Shown in pieces: positions 27,373 to 37,637 of a stretch of DNA of 64,000 nucleotides. Every line of letters starts with the position of its first letter. Position 1 is the stretch's first letter. Origin of the DNA: an uncultured Aliiroseovarius sp. (GTDB taxonomy: Bacteria; Pseudomonadota; Alphaproteobacteria; Rhodobacterales; Rhodobacteraceae); the NCBI RefSeq assembly GCF_947492455.1, contig NZ_CANLNB010000002.1, forward strand, positions 248,001-312,000, read 5' to 3'. The translations under genes were made by a program, and so were the position numbers. The notes below the pieces were generated by a model. It was not told where the DNA came from, ran no database searches, and worked only from the letters and a program-made list of their open reading frames with translations.

Positions 27373-28263
27373 TCAGGTTTTCGCCGCGCGTTTTACACAG
27401 TCAGCCATGCGGTGAAACTGTTGTGCCAAAGGTGAGCTTGCGCGCCAGACCATGCCGATGGTGCGGTTGGGTTTGGGCGCGTCAAAACGGGACACGGTGA
27501 CGGGGGCAGAGCGTGTCTCGACCCCCACTGCCATGTCCGGGATCAACGTGACCCCCATGCCCGCGCCCACCATCTGAACCAGAGTGGACAAGGCGCTGCC
27601 ATCCAACGTTTCGCGCGGGTTGGTGTTGTGCATGTCGCAGAAAGACAGTGCCTGATCGCGGAAGCAGTGGCCTTCTTCGAGCAACAGCAGCCGCATCTCC
27701 CGCAGCCCGTCACGATTGGGGACAGGTTTGTCCTTGTCCGCCAACGGACGCACCAGCACGAATTCCTCGTCAAACAGGGGCACCTCGGTCAGCGCGGGAT
27801 CTGAGATGGGCAAGGCTAAAATCGCCGTGTCGATCCGCCCGTCGATCAACTCGCGGATCAGGTTCGAGGTCATGGTCTCGCGCATATGGATCTCGGCGCC
27901 TGGGAACTGTTCGGTCAGCTCCTGCACGATTTTAGGCAAAAGATAGGGCGCAATGGTGGGAATCACCCCGATCCGAAGCTCACCTACCCAATGATCGCGG
28001 GCGGCACGCGACACATCCTCAAGCTCGTCCACTGCGCGCAGGATGTCCCGCGTGCGGCGTAGGAACTCGCGCCCCAAGGTGGTCAGACGCACCTGACGCG
28101 GCATACGTTCACACAGGATACAGCCCAACGCGTCCTCAAGCTCTTTGATTTGTACAGACAGCGCAGGCTGGGACACCGCACAGGCGTCAGCCGCGCGTCC
28201 GAAATGGCCGTGTTCGGCAAGCGCATCAAAGTACCGAAGCTGGCGCAGGGTGATATTACTCAT
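27373..28263 (-). CDS. oxyR: Hydrogen-peroxide-sensing LysR regulator OxyR
   Basis: This 296-residue LysR-family protein has an N-terminal winged HTH (LRQLRYFDALAEHGHFGRAADACAVSQPALSVQIKELE) and a C-terminal sensor with the redox pair in EEGHCFRDQALSFCDMHN, nine residues apart as in OxyR of E. coli. Oxidation to a disulphide would switch it to an activator. It is divergent from katG across 122 bp; within that gap CTATC-N5-GATTA (28273-28287) is a weak candidate binding dyad. It converges on rseP. Confidence 0.93.
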   Translation of the reverse strand: MSNITLRQLRYFDALAEHGHFGRAADACAVSQPALSVQIKELEDALGCILCERMPRQVRLTTLGREFLRRTRDILRAVDELEDVSRAARDHWVGELRIGVIPTIAPYLLPKIVQELTEQFPGAEIHMRETMTSNLIRELIDGRIDTAILALPISDPALTEVPLFDEEFVLVRPLADKDKPVPNRDGLREMRLLLLEEGHCFRDQALSFCDMHNTNPRETLDGSALSTLVQMVGAGMGVTLIPDMAVGVETRSAPVTVSRFDAPKPNRTIGMVWRASSPLAQQFHRMADCVKRAAKT

Positions 28264-28265
28264 AA

Positions 28266-30566
<2,301 letters not shown>

Positions 30567-30592
30567 AAACAACCTCACCACTCTAGGAACCT

Positions 30593-30620
30593 AAAAGGGG
30601 CAGGGAACTGCCCCTTTTTT
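30593..30620 (+). terminator. Rho-independent terminator of katG
   Basis: AAAAGGGGCAG (30593-30603) and CTGCCCCTTTT (30608-30618) pair perfectly around GGAA, with a six-T run. It lies 27 bp beyond the katG stop. Confidence 0.92.
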
Positions 30621-30959
30621 CGATCGTACACATCGTTCAGCTCTTATTTCATGAGTGATAACTGAGCCTTCCGACGCTTACTTTAACCAAGTTGCATGCA
30701 TTGAACTGGGTTTCTGATGTAATCGCTTTAACGCGACAGACTGAACGAACTCATTTGGTATGAAGATCCCACGCTTAACATTCGAATGTTCGAGGGAGGC
30801 AACAAGTACATTCGCCCCGCTCCATAATTCGCATAATCCATATTATGTTAATATTGCAATCCTGCGACTATCGCGGAACGCGATGATCTTAAGTATTCAA
30901 TTCTCTCGACAACTCTAAGAATAATGCAGATAAAACAGTGTCCGGACAAGGAAGACGAC
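30621..30959 (+). promoter_or_regulatory. A/T-rich leader region of aroQ-luxR with two dyads
   Basis: No gene is seen in this stretch, which is much richer in A+T than its surroundings. A perfect 14-bp palindrome AACATTCGAATGTT lies at 30777-30790, and CATAAT-CCAT-ATTATG at 30832-30847. Both could be operators for the downstream operon, perhaps for its own LuxR protein (inference). No clear -35/-10 pair with ideal spacing stands out. Confidence 0.5.
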
Positions 30960-31400
30960 ATGCGTTCACTGCTAATTCTCAATGGCCCAAATCTAAACAT
31001 GCTCGGCACCCGCCAGCCTGAAATCTACGGCCACCTGCGCCTCGAAGATATCGAAGCTTCAAGCATCGCCTATGCAGAGAAGCTGGGATTTGCATGTGTC
31101 TGCGCGCAATCCAACCATGAAGGAACGCTGGTCACGAAAATTCAGGAAGCGCGCGGCGTTCATGACGCGATCATTTTGAATGCCGGCGCCTATACACACA
31201 CCTCCATCGCCTTGATGGATGCGATCATCGCCGCCGAGGTTCCAACCATCGAACTTCACCTCTCGAACATTCATGCCCGTGAAGAATTCCGCCATCGGTC
31301 GTATATCGCCCGCGTCGCAGTTGGCCAGATTTGCGGTTTTGGCGCCAAGGGATATGAATTGGCGATTGATGCAGCGGCAGGCATTCTCGAGACCGCCTGA
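30960..31400 (+). CDS. aroQ: Type II 3-dehydroquinate dehydratase
   Basis: This 146-residue dodecameric type II enzyme converts 3-dehydroquinate to 3-dehydroshikimate (EC 4.2.1.10). Motifs are LLILNGPNLNMLGTRQPEIYG with the catalytic Arg and Tyr, QSNHEGTLVTKIQEA, ILNAGAYTHTSIAL and the substrate segment ELHLSNIHAREEFRHRSYI. The ATG at 30960 has AAGGAAG upstream. Its TGA overlaps the luxR start by one base (TGATG), so a shikimate enzyme is translationally coupled to a LuxR-type regulator. Confidence 0.95.
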   Translation: MRSLLILNGPNLNMLGTRQPEIYGHLRLEDIEASSIAYAEKLGFACVCAQSNHEGTLVTKIQEARGVHDAIILNAGAYTHTSIALMDAIIAAEVPTIELHLSNIHAREEFRHRSYIARVAVGQICGFGAKGYELAIDAAAGILETA

Positions 31401-32146
31401 TGCTCGAATACATCAAAAGCATCTGCCAATGCGATACCATGGCCGAAGTTTGGGAAATCCATTGCAGAAAGATGGAGAGCTTTGGCTTTGATCGCCTGAT
31501 CTATGGCGTCACCCATTTCATGACGGCGAATTCGATCGGCCCGCGTGAAGATGTAATGACCCTGTCCTCGCATGATCCCGAGTATATGGAACACTACTAT
31601 GTGCCCGAGCTCTATCGATCGAGCCCGATGCTGCTTTGGGCGGCCGAAAACACGGGTGCGTGCAGTTGGTCCTGGGTGCGTGAAAATATGGACCGGATGA
31701 ATGACAACAACCGTAAAGTTATCGAACTGAACCAAAAGATGGGCGTCACAGCTGGGTATACGCTCTCGTTTCAGGAAACTTCGCGCAGATCCAAAGGTGT
31801 CATCGCTCTGACCGCGCACCGAGGGCTCACGCAGGATGATGTGGATTCCATTTGGAAAAAACATGGTGACGAGATCGAAGCGCTGAACAACGTGGCGCAT
31901 TTAAAGATTATTTCGCTCCCTCTCAGCACAGAGCGCTCGGACCTGTCCAAGCGCCAGCGCGAGGTACTGGAATGGGTTGGAGATGGGAAAACGAACCAAG
32001 ATATTGCGACGATTTTGGGTGTCACACCAGCCACAGTTGAAAAGCATTTGCGTATTGCGCGGGATAAACTGGGGGTCGATACCTCTGCTCAGGCGGTTCT
32101 GAAAATGTCATTTTTGAACCAAATCTTCAGCCCCGAAAAATCTTAA
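31400..32146 (+). CDS. LuxR-family regulator with autoinducer-binding-like domain (LuxR solo)
   Basis: The 248-residue protein has a PAS-like autoinducer-binding fold (residues ~15-165) and a LuxR/FixJ HTH (LSKRQREVLEWVGDGKTNQDIATILGVTPATVEKHLRIARDKLGV, ~180-230). Aligned by eye with RhlR/TraR, conserved pocket residues differ: the Trp of the WxxHY motif is Tyr (DPEYMEHY) and the Asp of the DP motif is Ser (YRSSPM), while the Trp in SWSW and the Gly in GVTAGY remain. So it may not bind ordinary acyl-homoserine lactones. There is no luxI-type synthase in the window. Confidence 0.87.
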   Translation: MLEYIKSICQCDTMAEVWEIHCRKMESFGFDRLIYGVTHFMTANSIGPREDVMTLSSHDPEYMEHYYVPELYRSSPMLLWAAENTGACSWSWVRENMDRMNDNNRKVIELNQKMGVTAGYTLSFQETSRRSKGVIALTAHRGLTQDDVDSIWKKHGDEIEALNNVAHLKIISLPLSTERSDLSKRQREVLEWVGDGKTNQDIATILGVTPATVEKHLRIARDKLGVDTSAQAVLKMSFLNQIFSPEKS

Positions 32147-32274
32147 CCTATTAAGTTTTATCAGTTAGATTAGGCAGTTATTCCGAAACAGTTTTTCAGG
32201 TTACTGGCGCTTTGTTGACGTTACGGAAGAAATGGTAGGGATTCCCGTACTTCCAAAAGTTGCACGAATCGGGC

Positions 32275-32328
32275 ATGATTTTCATGTTCCGTGAGTGGTG
32301 GCTTTGGCCTTGGGACATTTTGGGGTGA
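32275..32328 (+). other. Trp-rich 17-codon mini-ORF
   Basis: ATG at 32275 to TGA at 32328 encodes MIFMFREWWLWPWDILG, with four Trp codons within six positions. The only Shine-Dalgarno-like element is a weak GGG. It resembles a trp-operon leader peptide, but no trp gene follows on this strand. Confidence 0.35.
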
Positions 32329-32442
32329 ACGGACTGTGATTTCAGATCGCGTTTCATTCTTCCGTGAAAACGGAGCTGGTGTCGATGGAGTATTGATCCC
32401 AAAGGCACCAGCGCTTCGGATAAAGTTTATCTGCTTGCAGAG

Positions 32443-32470
32443 AAAGCGCTGACAATCGTCTGCGCTTTTT
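32443..32470 (+). terminator. Rho-independent terminator on the plus strand behind luxR
   Basis: AAAGCGC (32443-32449) pairs with GCGCTTT (32462-32468); an inner GAC/GTC continues the stem after a T-T mismatch, and five Ts follow. It is 300 bp past luxR, so it ends either a long 3' UTR or a separate RNA. Confidence 0.75.
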
Positions 32471-32519
32471 CCGTTTTGCCGTAAGCTAAGATTAATTTCG
32501 AACTAACGACGAAGCACGA

Positions 32520-32547
32520 AAAAGGCCGGTCGAAACGACCGGCCCTT
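32520..32547 (-). terminator. Rho-independent terminator of rpsB-tsf
   Basis: GGCCGGTCG (32524-32532) and CGACCGGCC (32536-32544) pair perfectly around three bases. On the minus strand the hairpin is followed by TTTTTCG. It lies 43 bp past the tsf stop. Confidence 0.88.
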
Positions 32548-32590
32548 AACACTTAATCACGTCGCGGGCATACGCCCTGCCCTGTGGGTA

Positions 32591-33466
32591 TTAGCCCTGA
32601 ACAGCAGCAGCGACTTCAGCAGCGAAATCGACTTCTTCTTTTTCGATGCCTTCGCCAACTTCCATACGCACGTAGCCGACGATCTCGGCACCGGCTTCTT
32701 TGGCAGCGGCTTCAACAGTCAGATCCGGGTTGATGACGAAGTCTTGGCCCAGCAGAGTTACTTCTGCCAGGAACTTCTTCATGCGACCCTTGATCATGTT
32801 CTCGATGATGTTCTCGGGCTTGCCGCTTTCACGGGCCTGATCGGTCAGAACCTGACGCTCTTTCTCGACAATTGCCGGGTCCAGAGCGGCTTCGTTCAGC
32901 GCCTGCGGGTTGGCAGCTGCGATGTGCATGGCAACCTGACGGCCAAAGGCTTCGTCGCCACCGTTCATGGCAACCAGAACGCCGATTTTGCCCATGCCGT
33001 CGGTGACAGCGTTGTGCACATAGGTCACAACGTTTTCGCCTTCGACCGATGCCATGCGACGCAGCGACATGTTTTCGCCGATGGTGGCGATCTTGTCGGT
33101 GATCACGTCAGCAACGGTTTTGCCGCCCATGTCGGCGCCGTTCAGGCCGTCAACGTCCGAAACGGTCAGAGCAGCCGCAGCGATGCCCGATACCATCTCT
33201 TGGAATTCAGCGTTTTTCGCAACAAAGTCGGTTTCCGAGTTCACCTCGACAGCGACGCCTTTGCCACCAGCCACGGTCACAGCGACCAGACCTTCAGCGG
33301 CGGTGCGGCCAGCTTTCTTGGCGGCTTTCGCCAGACCTTTGGTGCGCAGCCAGTCCTGAGCGGCTTCCATATCGCCGTCGTTTTCGACCAGTGCTTTTTT
33401 GGCGTCCATCATGCCAACGCCGGTGGATTCGCGCAGTTCTTTTACGAGTGCAGCAGTGATTGCCAT
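32591..33466 (-). CDS. tsf: Translation elongation factor Ts
   Basis: The 291-residue nucleotide-exchange factor for EF-Tu has the UBA-like N-terminus [26 protein letters not shown], the TDFV motif in [13 protein letters not shown] and the dimerisation-domain repeats ending [19 protein letters not shown]. The ATG at 33466 was chosen because homologues begin with MAITAALV; the frame is open 17 codons further. It is downstream of rpsB (102-bp gap). The opposite strand happens to be open right through tsf and rpsB, a by-product of codon bias. Confidence 0.97.
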   Translation of the reverse strand: MAITAALVKELRESTGVGMMDAKKALVENDGDMEAAQDWLRTKGLAKAAKKAGRTAAEGLVAVTVAGGKGVAVEVNSETDFVAKNAEFQEMVSGIAAAALTVSDVDGLNGADMGGKTVADVITDKIATIGENMSLRRMASVEGENVVTYVHNAVTDGMGKIGVLVAMNGGDEAFGRQVAMHIAAANPQALNEAALDPAIVEKERQVLTDQARESGKPENIIENMIKGRMKKFLAEVTLLGQDFVINPDLTVEAAAKEAGAEIVGYVRMEVGEGIEKEEVDFAAEVAAAVQG

Positions 33467-33568
33467 GTCTCTACTCCTTGGGGTTCCGGCTGGGGGGATA
33501 CTCCCGCCGGGTATCAATTCAGTGACAGTTGCGCGGGCCAGTCCCCTGCCCCGCGCTTGCGGTCTGTC

Positions 33569-34342
33569 TTATTCTGCCGGAGCAGCTTCTTCAGCAACGG
33601 CTTCTTCCGCCATTGCTTCTTCCATCGCACCCAGGTCGATGCCAGCAGCGCCCATCTGGGCCGACATGCCGTCCAGAGCTGCGCGGGCAGCCAGGTCACA
33701 GTACAGAGCGATGGCGCGTGCGGCGTCATCGTTGCCCGGGATGATGTAGTCCACGCCTTCCGGCGGGCAGTTGGTGTCGACAACAGCAACAACCGGGATG
33801 CCCAGTTTGTTGGCTTCTGCGATGGCCAGGCTTTCTTTCTTCACGTCGATGACGAACAGCAGATCAGGAACGCCGCCCATTTCGCGGATCCCGCCCAGCG
33901 AGGCTTGCAGTTTCTGCTGGTCACGCTCCATGCCCAGACGCTCTTTCTTGGTCAGGCCTTCAGCACCCGATGCCAGCTTCTCGTCCACCTCTTTCAGGCG
34001 GTTGATCGACTGCGAAACGGTCTGCCAGTTGGTCAGCGTGCCGCCCAGCCAGCGGTGGTTCATGTAGTACTGAGCCGACTTTTCAGCCGCATCAGCGATC
34101 GGGCCAGCAGCCTGACGCTTGGTGCCTACGAACAGAACGCGGCCGCCTTTAGCAACGGTTTCGCGAACGGCGTTCAGAGCAGCGTCCAGCATCGGCAGGG
34201 TCTGGGTCAGGTCGAAAATGTGGATCCCATTGCGTTCACCATAGATGAACGGAGCCATACGGGGGTTCCAACGTTGGGTCTGGTGACCAAAGTGAACACC
34301 AGCTTCGAGCAGCTGGCGCAGCGAGAAATCAGGCAGTGCCAT
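33569..34342 (-). CDS. rpsB: 30S ribosomal protein S2
   Basis: The 257-residue protein begins [29 protein letters not shown], the universal S2 start, and contains [15 protein letters not shown] and [36 protein letters not shown]. An Ala/Glu-rich C-terminal extension ([15 protein letters not shown]) is typical of alphaproteobacteria. AAAGGA precedes the ATG. Two short hairpins in its leader (34386-34400 and 34411-34429) could take part in S2 autoregulation. Unlike E. coli, pyrH-frr do not follow tsf here. Confidence 0.98.
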   Translation of the reverse strand: MALPDFSLRQLLEAGVHFGHQTQRWNPRMAPFIYGERNGIHIFDLTQTLPMLDAALNAVRETVAKGGRVLFVGTKRQAAGPIADAAEKSAQYYMNHRWLGGTLTNWQTVSQSINRLKEVDEKLASGAEGLTKKERLGMERDQQKLQASLGGIREMGGVPDLLFVIDVKKESLAIAEANKLGIPVVAVVDTNCPPEGVDYIIPGNDDAARAIALYCDLAARAALDGMSAQMGAAGIDLGAMEEAMAEEAVAEEAAPAE

Positions 34343-34564
34343 TTCTATATCCTTTCCGGTTTCATCCTCGGCGCTGCGTTTCGAAGGTTGCCCTTCAACC
34401 GGTGGACGCGATGGGGATGTCTCCCCCATAGGCCCGCACAGCACCTGTGGTTTACGAGCGCGCGTATACAGGGCGCGGGCCAGCCGCGCAAGCCCAAAAC
34501 GACGAAGCATGGTCTCGCGTGGTCATGGCTTGTCCTTACCCGGAAATCACGGCACAAAACTGGC

Positions 34565-35452
34565 ATGACACAGGATATTCTTTGCATTGGCTCCGTCCTT
34601 TGGGATGTGATCGGGCGCACACCGCACCCGATGCGCGTTGGCTCGGACGAACCCGGTCGCATTACGCGCCTGCCCGGAGGCGTGGCTATGAACATTGCGA
34701 TGACCCTACAACGGTTTGGGCTGCGCTCGGCGCTTCTGACCGCTGTCGGACGGGATCGCGAGGGTGACGAACTGCTGGACGATTGCGCGGCGCGCGGGAT
34801 GAACACAGAGTTCGTGTATCGCCCCGACGGGTTACCCACGGATCGCTACATGGCGATTGAAGGCCCCGAAGGTCTGATTGCAGCGGTGGCCGATGCGCAT
34901 ACGCTGGAAGCGGCAGGGGATGCGATCCTCGCCCCGTTGGAGGACGGTCGATTGGGAAGCGCGCACGACCCTTATTCGGGCACGATTGCGCTCGATGGCA
35001 ATCTGACACGCGCGCTGCTGGATGAAATCGCGACCCATGCCAGTTTCGCCCGTGCGGATCTGCGGGTGGCGCCTGCCAGCCCTGGCAAAGCGCGCCGCTT
35101 GGCGCCTTTAATGCAGCACCCCGGTGCGACGCTTTATGTGAACCGCGAGGAAGCTGGCTATCTGACCGAGGTCCAATATGACAGCGCGGGAACTGCCGCT
35201 CAGGGGCTGTTAGACGCTGGCGCCACACGGGTTCTGGTCACTGATGGAGGAAGTTTCGCTGCCGATGGTCATCACGAACGTGGCGTGATCCAGACCCCCT
35301 GCCCCTCGGTCCGCGTGCGTCGGATCACTGGGGCCGGAGACACCTTTATGGCCGCCCATATCGCAGCTGAACTTGCCGGGAATGCACCTGCAGTCTCGCT
35401 TAAAATGGCCCAAAAAACCGCCGCCCAATATGTTTCAGGAGAAGACCTATGA
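34565..35452 (+). CDS. PfkB-family sugar kinase, probable pseudouridine kinase
   Basis: The 295-residue ribokinase-fold protein has the two PfkB signatures: GGVAMNIAMTLQRFGLRSALLTAVGRDREG near residue 40 and RITGAGDTFMAAHIAAEL, with the catalytic Asp, near residue 255. Its stop overlaps the pseudouridine-5'-phosphate glycosidase start by 4 bp (ATGA), and in many bacteria a PfkB kinase (PsuK) feeds that enzyme. Function as pseudouridine kinase is therefore inferred from context. The frame is open far upstream across rpsB-tsf, but the real start is the ATG at 34565. Confidence 0.87.
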   Translation: MTQDILCIGSVLWDVIGRTPHPMRVGSDEPGRITRLPGGVAMNIAMTLQRFGLRSALLTAVGRDREGDELLDDCAARGMNTEFVYRPDGLPTDRYMAIEGPEGLIAAVADAHTLEAAGDAILAPLEDGRLGSAHDPYSGTIALDGNLTRALLDEIATHASFARADLRVAPASPGKARRLAPLMQHPGATLYVNREEAGYLTEVQYDSAGTAAQGLLDAGATRVLVTDGGSFAADGHHERGVIQTPCPSVRVRRITGAGDTFMAAHIAAELAGNAPAVSLKMAQKTAAQYVSGEDL

Positions 35453-36360
35453 CCCTGCCCTTGCATTTCTCGGACGAGGTCGCTGCCGCACGTGATGCTG
35501 GCGCGCCGATCGTGGCGTTGGAAAGCACCATCATCACCCACGGCATGCCCTTTCCGCAGAATGTCGAGACCGCCCGCGCGGTCGAGGCCGTCATTCGCGA
35601 GAACGGCGCCGTCCCCGCGACCATCGCGGTGCTGGACGGCAATCTGCATATCGGCCTGAATGACGCGCAATTGGATGCGTTGGGTCAGGCCAAGGGGGTC
35701 GCAAAACTGTCACGCGCAGACATAGCGGCTTGCATTGCCACCGGGGGCACCGGGGCCACCACCGTCGCCGCCACCATGATTGCTGCACATCTGGCCGGGA
35801 TTTCGGTCTTTGCGACCGGCGGGATCGGCGGCGTGCATCGCGGGGCTGAAACCAGTTTTGATATCTCGGCCGACCTGCGCGAGCTTTCGAAAACACCAGT
35901 CACCGTGGTCGCCGCTGGGGCAAAGGCCATTCTGGATCTGCCCAAAACACTGGAGGTCTTGGAAACGCTGGGCGTTCCGGTGATTGCCTACGGGCAGGAC
36001 AGTTTCCCGGCGTTCTGGTCGCGCAACTCGGATTTGGCCGCACCCTTGCGCATGGACAACGCCCAGCAGATTGCCGCAGCGGCCAAAACCCGCGCTCTGA
36101 TGGGGCTTGTAGGTGGACAGCTGGTGGCCAATCCAATCCCAGTCGACGCTGAAATCCCCCGCGAGGTGATCACGCCAGTGATCGAAGAGGCGCTTGCAGC
36201 CGCCGAGGCCGAGGGCATTTCAGCCAAGAAGGTCACGCCTTATCTGTTGGATCGTATTTTTCATGCGACCGAGGGCGCGTCACTGGCTGCCAACATTGCT
36301 TTGGTTAAGAACAATGCACGTCTGGCCGCGGAAATCGCGCGCTCAACTGTAGGTAGATAA
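35449..36360 (+). CDS. psuG: Pseudouridine-5'-phosphate glycosidase
   Basis: The 303-residue enzyme cleaves pseudouridine 5'-phosphate to uracil and ribose 5-phosphate (EC 4.2.1.70). Signature stretches are VALESTIITHGMPFPQN, GLNDAQLDALGQAKGVAKLSRAD, the catalytic Lys region VAKLSRADIAA, GGTGATTVAATM, FATGGIGGVHRG and the acidic metal site near SFPAFWSRNSDL. With the kinase it forms a two-gene pathway for salvage of pseudouridine from RNA turnover. A terminator follows 5 bp on. Confidence 0.95.
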   Translation: MTLPLHFSDEVAAARDAGAPIVALESTIITHGMPFPQNVETARAVEAVIRENGAVPATIAVLDGNLHIGLNDAQLDALGQAKGVAKLSRADIAACIATGGTGATTVAATMIAAHLAGISVFATGGIGGVHRGAETSFDISADLRELSKTPVTVVAAGAKAILDLPKTLEVLETLGVPVIAYGQDSFPAFWSRNSDLAAPLRMDNAQQIAAAAKTRALMGLVGGQLVANPIPVDAEIPREVITPVIEEALAAAEAEGISAKKVTPYLLDRIFHATEGASLAANIALVKNNARLAAEIARSTVGR

Positions 36361-36365
36361 CAAAC

Positions 36366-36390
36366 AAAGGGCGGCCAAGCCGCCCTTTCT
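36366..36390. terminator. Bidirectional terminator between psuG and ctrA
   Basis: AAAGGGCGGC (36366-36375) and GCCGCCCTTT (36379-36388) pair perfectly around CAA. Both strands end in T-rich sequence, so it can serve the converging psuG and ctrA genes. Confidence 0.85.
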
Positions 36391-36426
36391 CATGCCGGAG
36401 TTCAGCACTCTTTACAGATCTGGCAT

Positions 36427-37140
36427 TTAGGCACCAATCGCAATCTGTGAATCCAGCTCGACCGGATCCGGGTCGCGCAGTACATAACCGCGCCCCCAGA
36501 CCGTTTCGATATGGTTTTCGCCACCGGTTGCCGTCGACAGTTTTTTGCGCAGTTTGCAGATAAACACATCGATGATCTTCAGTTCTGGTTCATCCATGCC
36601 ACCATACAGGTGGTTCAAGAACATCTCTTTCGTCAGGGTCGTCCCCTTGCGCAGCGACAACAGCTCGAGCATCTGGTATTCCTTGCCGGTCAAATGAACC
36701 GGGCGACCATCCACATCCACAGTTTTCGCGTCGAGGTTGATCGAGACCTGACCCGTTTTGATCACCGACTGTGAATGCCCTTTCGAACGCCGGATAATTG
36801 CATGGATGCGCGCAATCAGCTCTTCCCGATGGAAGGGTTTCGTCATGTAGTCGTCTGCCCCGAAACCAAACCCTTTGATCTTATTTTCGGTGTCATCAGC
36901 CCCCGACAGGATCAAAATTGGCGTATCGATCCGGGCCATCCGCAATTGACGCAAGACTTCATGGCCATTCATGTCAGGCAGGTTCAAATCAAGCAAAATA
37001 AGATCGTAATCATAAAGCTTTGCCAGATCGATCCCCTCTTCGCCCAAGTCAGTTGCATAGACGTTCAAGTTCGCATGTGTCAGCATCAACTCGATGCTGC
37101 GCGATGTCGTCGGATCATCTTCAACAAGAAGGATTCTCAT
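36427..37140 (-). CDS. ctrA: Cell-cycle response regulator CtrA
   Basis: The 237-residue OmpR/PhoB-type regulator has a receiver domain with phospho-Asp51 ([11 protein letters not shown]) and the C-terminal winged helix with the alphaproteobacteria-specific run [40 protein letters not shown] and [26 protein letters not shown]. In Caulobacter it controls division and DNA replication; in Rhodobacterales it is usually non-essential and controls motility, gene-transfer agents and quorum-linked traits. sciP lies directly upstream. A near-consensus CtrA site sits in its promoter, suggesting autoregulation. Confidence 0.97.
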   Translation of the reverse strand: MRILLVEDDPTTSRSIELMLTHANLNVYATDLGEEGIDLAKLYDYDLILLDLNLPDMNGHEVLRQLRMARIDTPILILSGADDTENKIKGFGFGADDYMTKPFHREELIARIHAIIRRSKGHSQSVIKTGQVSINLDAKTVDVDGRPVHLTGKEYQMLELLSLRKGTTLTKEMFLNHLYGGMDEPELKIIDVFICKLRKKLSTATGGENHIETVWGRGYVLRDPDPVELDSQIAIGA

Positions 37141-37193
37141 AATGGGTTTCTCCGCATCTGGTTCTGTCTTGGGTTGAACATTGCGCGAATTGG

Positions 37194-37208
37194 TTAATCG
37201 CAGGTTAC
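37194..37208. promoter_or_regulatory. CtrA-binding site in the ctrA promoter
   Basis: TTAA-N7-TTAC lies 54 bp upstream of the ctrA ATG. The CtrA consensus is TTAA-N7-TTAA, so seven of eight fixed bases agree. Confidence 0.6.
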
Positions 37209-37235
37209 CCTATAAGAACTTTTAGCGAATACTAC

Positions 37236-37514
37236 CTATGGTTGTCTATATTTTTGTAGGTCTGTTGCTTTCAAGGCAACTTCACCGTGATTTTCAACGG
37301 CCCTGAGCCATTCTTCAAGCTCTTCCTCCGACAGATCATACAGCGAACAGGCTTCATCATTCGTCAAAAGACCATGACGTATCCCCTTGACCACACGTGC
37401 TTTCCGGCTGGCAACCCAACGGCGTGTGTCCCTTGGCGGTAGATCCGCGCGCGTCATGATCGACCCGTCTGGCAGGGTGACGGCACGCGGCCCTTCGATT
37501 TTTTTCAGATACAT
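37236..37514 (-). CDS. sciP: SciP-type CtrA inhibitor (DUF1153)
   Basis: The 92-residue protein matches the DUF1153/SciP family: EGPRAVTLPDGSIMTRADLPP, then DTRRWVASRKARVVKGIRHG, LTNDEACSLYDLSEEELEEWL and an ending of TDLQKYRQ. SciP of Caulobacter binds CtrA and blocks its recruitment of RNA polymerase. The HTH-like helices at residues 35-75 are visible. Lying just upstream of ctrA on the same strand, it forms a regulator and anti-regulator pair. Confidence 0.92.
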   Translation of the reverse strand: MYLKKIEGPRAVTLPDGSIMTRADLPPRDTRRWVASRKARVVKGIRHGLLTNDEACSLYDLSEEELEEWLRAVENHGEVALKATDLQKYRQP

Positions 37515-37637
37515 GATGAACCCTCACAGATAATCTGGGCCGACCATGACTAGACAGGCTTAAAGATCTGTGAAGCGCCCTCTTGTTGTTCGTTCGAATT
37601 TTCCTATATTCCGATACGCTTTGAAAAGGATCCCAAC

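Larger units (their letters stand above)
32223..32470 (+). ncRNA. Candidate structured RNA or attenuator-like leader with Trp-rich mini-ORF
   Basis: The 300 bp behind luxR carry no ordinary gene but several pairings. ACGGAAG at 32223-32229 matches CTTCCGT at 32359-32365. TCCGT-GAAA-ACGGA forms a GNRA-loop hairpin at 32361-32374. GCTGGTG (32375-32381) pairs with CACCAGC (32406-32412). The Trp-codon stretch 32296-32315 can alternatively pair with 32397-32410. GCGCTT (32411-32416) can pair with the left arm of the terminator at 32444-32449. Several of these exclude one another, as in attenuators. No co-directional gene follows. The structure was judged by eye and may be coincidence. Confidence 0.4.

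Noticed and set aside
32142-32160. A/T-only hairpin CTTAA-CCTA-TTAAG overlapping the luxR stop as its terminator
   Set aside because: The five-base A/T stem is too weak; the better terminator lies at 32443-32470.
32744-35452. A 902-codon plus-strand open frame crossing tsf and rpsB and ending in the PfkB kinase
   Set aside because: Only the last 295 codons match a protein family. The rest is antisense to two universally conserved genes and is open because of their strong codon bias and few stop-generating triplets.
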